This document shows, piece by piece, positions 59,401 to 64,000 of a stretch of 64,000 nt of DNA. The stretch is from Streptococcus mitis (GTDB lineage: Bacteria; Bacillota; Bacilli; Lactobacillales; Streptococcaceae). Positions within the stretch are counted from its first letter, which is position 1. Each line of letters opens with the position of its first letter. Location: the NCBI RefSeq assembly GCF_001281025.1, contig NZ_CP012646.1, positions 401,001 to 465,000 on the forward strand, written 5' to 3'. The translations under genes were made by a program, and so were the position numbers. The notes under the pieces are model-generated. The model was not told where the DNA came from and did no database searches. It saw nothing but the letters and a program-made list of their open reading frames with translations.

Positions 59401-60273
59401 GAGATTCCTGAAGAAGCTTTGGCAAGATTTCATGAGTTTACAGTATCTGGTCAGCTAGAAGGTCTGAATTTAAAGGCTTCTGCTCAGGTTTGTGTTCAAG
59501 GGATTTGCGCTATTGAGCCTGAGAGGGTTTGGACGCTTGTCAAGGAACCCCCACACTTACCAGATCGAGTCAAGCTAGTCTTATCAGATGGCAGAAGAGA
59601 TACGGCCAAGGTGACTTGGAATGAACTCGATCCTCAAGTCTATGCTCAGGTAGGAGAATGCGTTCTCACAGGACAGGTAGTGGGCTGTGAGTTGCCAGCA
59701 ACAGTCACCATTCATGTGACAGATGCTAGTGTAGATGGAGAAGTTATTTCCAATCAGTGGACAGGGTCTAACCTGCCTCTGGTCTTTGCTTCTCACTCAG
59801 AGCCTAATCACCCAGCCTCTTACCTCAATGACAAGGTCATTGCTCGGAAGAAATCGACAGCCAATACTTGGATTACCAAGTCAGAGCAAGCCAGCGTGGG
59901 CATTCTTTTTGGAGATGCAGGGATTTTAAAACCGCGATTTGTGGATAACGTGACCTTGTATTATGTTGAAAATCAAGAATACCTGGCGGTGGAGCCTAGC
60001 TTTATTGATTATTATGTAGGGAATGAGCCTACTTTACCTCGGACTCCAAATCATTTGGATAAGGATTCCCTGCTCAAGCAAGAGGAGAATTGGCGCCCTG
60101 TATCAGCTATCCGAAAAGTGTCAAGCGACAAAGATGAGGAGCTTCGTTTTGAATTTGACAAGGTGGAAACCTATGCCCTTCGTCTTCGATTTGAAAAATT
60201 GGTAAATCCACTAGCGTTAACAGAATTGCAAGTACATGCCAAAAAAGTAAAGAAAAATGTAGATAGGAAGTAG
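56485..60273 (+). CDS. GH2 beta-galactosidase with C-terminal Ig-like domains, apparently intracellular
   Basis: 1262-residue glycoside hydrolase family 2 enzyme. N-terminal jelly-roll (about 10-165), Ig-like domain (about 170-275) and TIM barrel (about 280-600) follow the family order. Acid/base Glu414 (LGNEVSEANG) and nucleophile Glu495 (YGSETSSAI) are visible. The rest has a DUF4982-like domain and about two Big_4-type Ig domains, then a galactose-binding-like end. No signal peptide or LPXTG motif is present, unlike surface BgaA, so it should act on imported sugars. It is followed by the fucosidase gene with a one-base gap. It could be another beta-glycosidase. Confidence 0.88.
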   Translation: MRREEVLRNHWFFNQEVGKEEALASDFQRENWQVIQVPHDWSIYNDFDQYSPAQNEGGQLNGGQAWYRTQFYLEEDASLVSVRLLFDGVYMNAQVYINGQVLGYYPNGYTPFSYDITPYLRNDGTANQLAVFVENQQPSSRWYSGSGIYREVKLLITDSVHLDLYGIKIESPKLKEQRDGWVETQLTSKVSNDGPQSVSVYLEQSIWYDGQQVSDWQATDSLVIESGDKYSFKQAISIFHPLLWDIDHPRLYQLKTRLYKNGILVDEEEETFGYRYMDWQADKGFFLNGRWLKIHGVCLHHDYGALGTVENRSAAERRLRQMKEMGVNAIRITHNPASSILLDVAAKMGLLIQEEAFDTWYGGKKEYDYGRFFEEEATHPEAKAGDFWSDYDLRTMIERGKNNPAIFMWSLGNEVSEANGDAHSLKTIKRLLERVKEVDDSRFVTMGMDQFRFGDGSGGHEKIADLLDVVGLNYSEDNIDGIRKRHSKWRLYGSETSSAIRTRDSYFRPDKEWVGDNRRVRNFEQSDYGNDRVPWGKTATASWIADRNRLDYAGQFIWTGVDYIGEPTPWHNQNDTPVKSSYFGIVDTAGIPKNDYYLYQSQWLALDQQPMVHILPHWNWEIHKSYQQVVDKYGDIPVRVYSNAGFVELFLNGKSQGRKTFQEKWTSDGRKYQEGEGSGQLYLEWRLPYQPGELHAVAYDRQGQIVAEDRVVTAGKPAKIGLHADKSQLEPDGQDLLYLYFDVLDKDGNWVPSASNQLHFKIEGPARIVGVDNGRQASRERYQAQKNSRFKRKAFHGRGVLLVQSLEQAGQVRVKASARGLEPASFDILVGEALATQPVKNKSLFEIRVDKQAGLQEGDSPAIGLYPQIVDNPVNKVGNSEVIWETSGSAHAIIKQGVLYCLSAGDLAIRAIYQGKTYQTHLQVAENTSLGRAVSVRPLRLYTAKGTYPQFPSSILVDYEFGSAKRVKVVWEEIPEEALARFHEFTVSGQLEGLNLKASAQVCVQGICAIEPERVWTLVKEPPHLPDRVKLVLSDGRRDTAKVTWNELDPQVYAQVGECVLTGQVVGCELPATVTIHVTDASVDGEVISNQWTGSNLPLVFASHSEPNHPASYLNDKVIARKKSTANTWITKSEQASVGILFGDAGILKPRFVDNVTLYYVENQEYLAVEPSFIDYYVGNEPTLPRTPNHLDKDSLLKQEENWRPVSAIRKVSSDKDEELRFEFDKVETYALRLRFEKLVNPLALTELQVHAKKVKKNVDRK

Positions 60274-60274
60274 T

Positions 60275-61957
60275 ATGGTAAGAGAAATAAAACCGCATGG
60301 GCCCTTGCCTAGTCAGGCCCAGCTAGCGTATTTAGAGGATGAACTAGCAGCCTTTATCCATTTTGGACCTAATACCTTTTATAACCAGGAATGGGGGATA
60401 GGTCAGGAGGATCCTGTACGTTTTAACCCGACAAAGTTAGACGCGCGTGAGTGGGTGCGCGTGCTCAAGGAAACGGGCTTTAAGAAGTTGATTTTGGTGG
60501 TCAAGCACCATGATGGCTTTGTCCTCTATCCGACAGTTCATACAGATTATTCGGTCAAGGCCAGTCCTTGGAGGAATGGAGAGGGAGACTTGCTCCTTGA
60601 AGTATCCCAAGCTGCCACAGAGTTTGATATGGATATGGGGGTCTACCTATCTCCGTGGGACGCCCACAGCCCCCTCTATCATGTGAACCGAGAAGAGGAC
60701 TATAATGCCTATTATCTGGCTCAGCTGAAGGAGACTTTATCAAATCCTGCCTATGGTAATGCAGGGAAATTTGCTGAGGTCTGGATGGATGGTGCCAGAG
60801 GAGAGGGCGCTCAAAAGGTCAATTATGAATTTGAAAAATGGTTTGAAACCATTCGTGAACTGCAGGGCGATTGCTTAATTTTTTCAACAGAAGGCACTAG
60901 TATCCGCTGGATTGGCAATGAACGAGGATATGCAGGTGATCCCCTATGGCAAAAGGTGAATCCTGATAAACTAGGAACAGAAGCAGAGCTGGACTATCTT
61001 CAGCACGGAGATCCCTCGGGCACGATTTTTTCAATCGGTGAGGCAGATGTTTCCATCCGGCCGGGCTGGTTTTACCATGAAGACCAGGATCCTAAGTCTC
61101 TTGAGGAGTTGGTCGAAATCTATTTTCACTCAGTGGGGAGAGGAACCCCACTCCTACTTAATATTCCGCCGGATCAAGATGGGCTCTTTGATGCAAAGGA
61201 TATTGAACGCCTCTATGAATTTGCGGCCTATCGTAATGAGCTCTATAAAGAAGATTTGGCTCTGGGAGCTAAGGTATTTGGTCCTGCTCTTTCAGCAGAC
61301 TTTGCCTGTCACTATTTGACAGATGGCCTTAAGACCAGCTCTTGGGCAAGCGATGCAGGCTTGCCCATCCAGTTAGAACTCGACTTAGGATCACCTAAAA
61401 CTTTTGATGTAATTGAGTTAAGAGAAGATTTGAAGCTAGGGCAACGAATTGCGGCTTTTCATGTGCAAGTAGAGGTGGACGGCGTCTGGCAAGAATTTGG
61501 TAAGGGCTTTACAGTTGGTCATAAGCGCCTCCTGCGAGGTCCGCTAGTAGAGGCACAGAAGGTGCGCGTGATGATTACAGAGTCACAGGATTTACCTGTA
61601 CTGACCAAAATTTCACTCTATAAAACTCCTAGCTTATCAAAAAAAGAAGTTGTTCAGGGGCTAGCATTTGCAGAAAAAAGTCTAGCTGTGACAAAGGGAG
61701 AGACTCTTCATTTTAGGATTGAACGTAGCGAAAGTAGCTCCTCTTTAGAGGCTAAGATTTCGATTCAACCGGGGACAGGTGTCCATGGTGTCGCCTATCA
61801 GGACGAGATTCAATTCCTTCAATTCCAAGCAGGGGAAAGCAAAAAAGATTTGTGCCTACCAACCCTGTATTTTGCTGCTGATAAGACCTTGGATTTCTAT
61901 CTAAATCTAACTGTGGATGGACAACTGGTTGATCAAGCTCAAGTACAAGTTTCATAA
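60275..61957 (+). CDS. GH29 alpha-L-fucosidase, intracellular
   Basis: 560-residue fucosidase. The catalytic domain (about 10-330) has HHDGF (78-82) and the nucleophile Asp172 in EVWMDGARG. A C-terminal F5/8-type beta domain follows. It resembles the pneumococcal GH29 of the same length that prefers alpha-1,3/4-linked fucose of Lewis-type antigens (known family). There is no signal peptide, so oligosaccharides must be imported. It starts one base after the GH2 stop, with AGGAAG before it, as part of one operon. Confidence 0.92.
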   Translation: MVREIKPHGPLPSQAQLAYLEDELAAFIHFGPNTFYNQEWGIGQEDPVRFNPTKLDAREWVRVLKETGFKKLILVVKHHDGFVLYPTVHTDYSVKASPWRNGEGDLLLEVSQAATEFDMDMGVYLSPWDAHSPLYHVNREEDYNAYYLAQLKETLSNPAYGNAGKFAEVWMDGARGEGAQKVNYEFEKWFETIRELQGDCLIFSTEGTSIRWIGNERGYAGDPLWQKVNPDKLGTEAELDYLQHGDPSGTIFSIGEADVSIRPGWFYHEDQDPKSLEELVEIYFHSVGRGTPLLLNIPPDQDGLFDAKDIERLYEFAAYRNELYKEDLALGAKVFGPALSADFACHYLTDGLKTSSWASDAGLPIQLELDLGSPKTFDVIELREDLKLGQRIAAFHVQVEVDGVWQEFGKGFTVGHKRLLRGPLVEAQKVRVMITESQDLPVLTKISLYKTPSLSKKEVVQGLAFAEKSLAVTKGETLHFRIERSESSSSLEAKISIQPGTGVHGVAYQDEIQFLQFQAGESKKDLCLPTLYFAADKTLDFYLNLTVDGQLVDQAQVQVS

Positions 61958-61962
61958 AATAA

Positions 61963-61993
61963 AAGAACCTTTGCACGATACAAAGGTTCTTTT
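61963..61993. terminator. Bidirectional terminator between GH29 and GH92 genes
   Basis: Perfect 11-bp stem AAGAACCTTTG/CAAAGGTTCTT with T-rich flanks on both strands, between convergent genes. Confidence 0.85.
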
Positions 61994-62002
61994 GTCTACT
62001 AG

Positions 62003-64000
62003 CTAGTGACTTGGTAACCAGCTAAGTGTAAAGGTTAGCTGATCAGCTTTCAAGAGGTCTTGGTGTTGAATGCTAGATACAGAGATCTTGTCCAGTCGGC
62101 ATTCTTTTACAAAATTAAAATGGCTGTGGTTTTGTTTAGTATGGATATCCAACCATTTATCTTTTTTAGCTAGGTAGATACGGAGGTGATTAAAGAGAGG
62201 GATTCCGAGATCATAGTTTGGTTTGCCTGGACAGGTCGGATAAAATCCGAGAGCTGACCAGATGTACCAGGCTGAGAGACTACCATTGTCTTCATCGCCA
62301 GGATAGGCTTCCCAACTTGGCTGAAAAGCTTTCTGACGGAGCGTCTTGATGAGAAGGGCAGTGTAGTCAGGGTAATCGCTGTAGCGGAATAGATAAGGAA
62401 TGTGGAAGCTAGGTTGGTTGGAAATGGCGAGTTGTCCAAAAGGAGCAGTAGCCATTTCGCTCATTTCGTGAATTTCGTAACCATAGCCTGTTGTCTCAAA
62501 GAGGGGAGCATCTTGACAGGTTTTCAAAAGATAGTTGCTGAAGGTTTCTTTTCCACCCATAAGTTGGATTAAGTCTGGGATGTCGTGGAGAACGCCTAAA
62601 GTTGCTTGGATGGCTGAACATTCGGCATAATCATGCCCCCAACCATAAGGAGAGAAGTCAGGGCGGAAGTTTCCTTGACCATCACGCGCTCGCATGTAAC
62701 CTGTTTCAGCGTCAAATAGATGGCGGTAATTTTGTGATGCAACCTTGTAGGTTTCGGCGATTTCTATTTTCCCTAGTTTTTTGGCACAGCTGGCGATACA
62801 AAAGTCACTATAGGCATAGTCTAGGGTGTGGCTGACGCTTTCGTGGTGGTCGGTAGAGAGGTAGCCTAGTTCTTGGTATTGGGCTAGTCCGTGACGACCA
62901 TTGATGCCGAGAGGGTCGGCCTTGCTGGCTGTTTCAAGCATGGCTTGGAGGAGTTCTTCTTCTAGGTCAGGGGCCATGTCTTTGCAGACGCTATCTGCGA
63001 TAATACCGTCTAAAAGTGTACCTGGCATCATACCCCGTTCATCTGGAGCTAGCCATTTTGGAAGAAAACCAGTATCGCGGTAGTTATTGAGAAATCCTTC
63101 TAAGAAGCGGTGGTAGTGTTCCGGTATGATAAGAGCAAAGAGGGGGAAGGTGGTACGGAAGGTATCCCAGAAACCATTGTTGCTGAAGAGGACACCAGGC
63201 TTGACAGTTCCAGTAGCCAAATCTATGTGGATGGCTTGCCCTGATTCATCAACCTCATAAAAAGTCTGTGGGAAGAGGAAGAGTCTGTAAAGGCAGTGAT
63301 CAAAGAAGGTTCGGTCAGCTTCTCCTGTCTCTATAATGTCAAAACGATGGAGGAGATTTTCCCAATTCGCTTGGGCATTTGCTTTACAGCTATCAAAATC
63401 TTCTTGAGGTAGATTAAGCAGAGTCTGAGAGTGAGAGATGAAAGAAGTCGCTAGCTGAATTTCAGCATGACTATCTGCCAGGTCGATTCGCCAGTCTCCA
63501 CCTTCTTGGTTGATAGCAAGGATATCCGTATTCATTTGCAGGGCAGTGAACATAGTTAGTGGATTTTTGTTGGTTTCAGTTTTACCTTCTTGTCGCAGGG
63601 CAAGAGTTCGCTTATCTACTTGTTCTACTGTCAGTTCATCTGCTGCGTGAAGGTAGAGGGAGAGGGCTTTGCCTTGTTTTTGCTCTAAAAGAATAGAAGT
63701 ACCGTAGCAAGTCGGTGTGAGCTGGGTTTCAATCTGATAGCGCAGGGAGAAAATTTTCAGATAATGAGGTTGGAAAGAGGCCTTATCCATATCATAGGAA
63801 GACTGACGATAGAAGAGGCTGTCTCCACCTATCTGGCCTGTGACAGGTGTCAGAAGGAGCCAAGAGTAGTCCCCAATCCAAGGACTGGGCTGGTGGGTTA
63901 AACGAATCCCCTGAAAAATAGGCAGATGTGGATCAAAAAACCAAGATCCATCCTGGTCACTGGTCTGGGGCACAAAGTAATTCATACCAAAAGGCACGCC
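62003..64000 (-). CDS. GH92 alpha-1,2-mannosidase (5' end outside window)
   Basis: The frame runs off the right edge, so about 30 N-terminal residues are missing; the GTG at 63997 is internal by comparison with the remembered pneumococcal protein. Visible GH92 features include a beta-sandwich N-terminal domain and the (alpha/alpha)6 catalytic domain with GFWDTFRTTFPL, HGLAQYQELGYL, and GDEDNGSLSAWY, where the acidic residues and calcium site lie. The enzyme trims alpha-1,2-mannose from high-mannose N-glycans. With no signal peptide expected, it acts inside the cell. It is convergent with the fucosidase operon. Confidence 0.92.
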   Translation of the reverse strand, partial: GVPFGMNYFVPQTSDQDGSWFFDPHLPIFQGIRLTHQPSPWIGDYSWLLLTPVTGQIGGDSLFYRQSSYDMDKASFQPHYLKIFSLRYQIETQLTPTCYGTSILLEQKQGKALSLYLHAADELTVEQVDKRTLALRQEGKTETNKNPLTMFTALQMNTDILAINQEGGDWRIDLADSHAEIQLATSFISHSQTLLNLPQEDFDSCKANAQANWENLLHRFDIIETGEADRTFFDHCLYRLFLFPQTFYEVDESGQAIHIDLATGTVKPGVLFSNNGFWDTFRTTFPLFALIIPEHYHRFLEGFLNNYRDTGFLPKWLAPDERGMMPGTLLDGIIADSVCKDMAPDLEEELLQAMLETASKADPLGINGRHGLAQYQELGYLSTDHHESVSHTLDYAYSDFCIASCAKKLGKIEIAETYKVASQNYRHLFDAETGYMRARDGQGNFRPDFSPYGWGHDYAECSAIQATLGVLHDIPDLIQLMGGKETFSNYLLKTCQDAPLFETTGYGYEIHEMSEMATAPFGQLAISNQPSFHIPYLFRYSDYPDYTALLIKTLRQKAFQPSWEAYPGDEDNGSLSAWYIWSALGFYPTCPGKPNYDLGIPLFNHLRIYLAKKDKWLDIHTKQNHSHFNFVKECRLDKISVSSIQHQDLLKADQLTFTLSWLPSH

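Overview
The window looks like chromosomal DNA of a mitis-group Streptococcus close to S. pneumoniae, most likely S. mitis or a near relative. The reasons are the gene order from memory of pneumococcal genomes (pgsA-ecfAAT-mreCD-pcsB-rpsB-tsf, comF-hpf-gdpP-rplI-dnaB, ctsR-clpC, dus-hslO-mga-like-glpKOF, dlt, adc), a BOX repeat, consensus SigX combox sites, and a choline-binding CbpD. It is probably not S. pneumoniae itself. The interval between clpC and dus, which carries rr06/hk06/cbpA in pneumococcus, holds other genes here. The fucose operon expected beside adcA and the arginine-deiminase genes expected beside the band-7 gene are also absent. These comparisons rest on memory, not on a search.

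Layout: 1-6.1 kb holds envelope and cell-division genes (rodZ end, pgsA, the ECF vitamin transporter core, mreCD, and the peptidoglycan hydrolase pcsB with a WalR-type box). 6.3-8.2 kb is rpsB-tsf. 8.3-10.5 kb carries leftward housekeeping genes (cysK, a PH-domain protein, yigZ). 10.5-18.5 kb contains two competence loci (comFA-comFC and cbpD, each with a combox), hpf, the c-di-AMP phosphodiesterase gdpP, rplI, dnaB and veg. 18.6-21.6 kb is a TPP-riboswitch-controlled thiamine-precursor ABC transporter. 21.6-24.6 kb is ctsR-clpC with a CtsR operator. 24.7-27.4 kb is an NAD salvage operon (nadR with an apparent frameshift at its start, pnuC, nrtR). 27.4-29.4 kb has a small membrane protein, a combox with a tiny ORF, a lipoprotein and a YoaK-type membrane protein.

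The most unusual region is 29.7-37.8 kb, an AT-rich insertion bracketed by two copies of the dus 3' end: a 226-bp orphan fragment and the intact gene. It carries a ComP-like sensor kinase and LuxR-type response regulator, then an operon for a probable AvrD-family protein, an uncharacterised P-loop ATPase/kinase-like protein and a MacB/FtsX-type ABC exporter, then a BOX element and an isochorismatase-fold hydrolase. I read it as a candidate small-molecule signalling or biosynthesis cassette. No function is shown by the sequence alone.

37.8-64 kb returns to conserved backbone: dus, hslO, an Mga-like regulator, glycerol catabolism (glpK, glpO, glpF), the D-alanylation operon dltXABCD (with the 43-codon dltX), the zinc uptake operon adcRCBA, an iron-dependent alcohol dehydrogenase, a band-7 protein, and glycan-degrading enzymes without signal peptides (GH2 beta-galactosidase, GH29 fucosidase, and a GH92 mannosidase cut by the window end). 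cre-like boxes precede glpK, the alcohol dehydrogenase and the GH2 gene, consistent with carbon catabolite control. I found no tRNA, rRNA, CRISPR array, prophage or intact insertion sequence.
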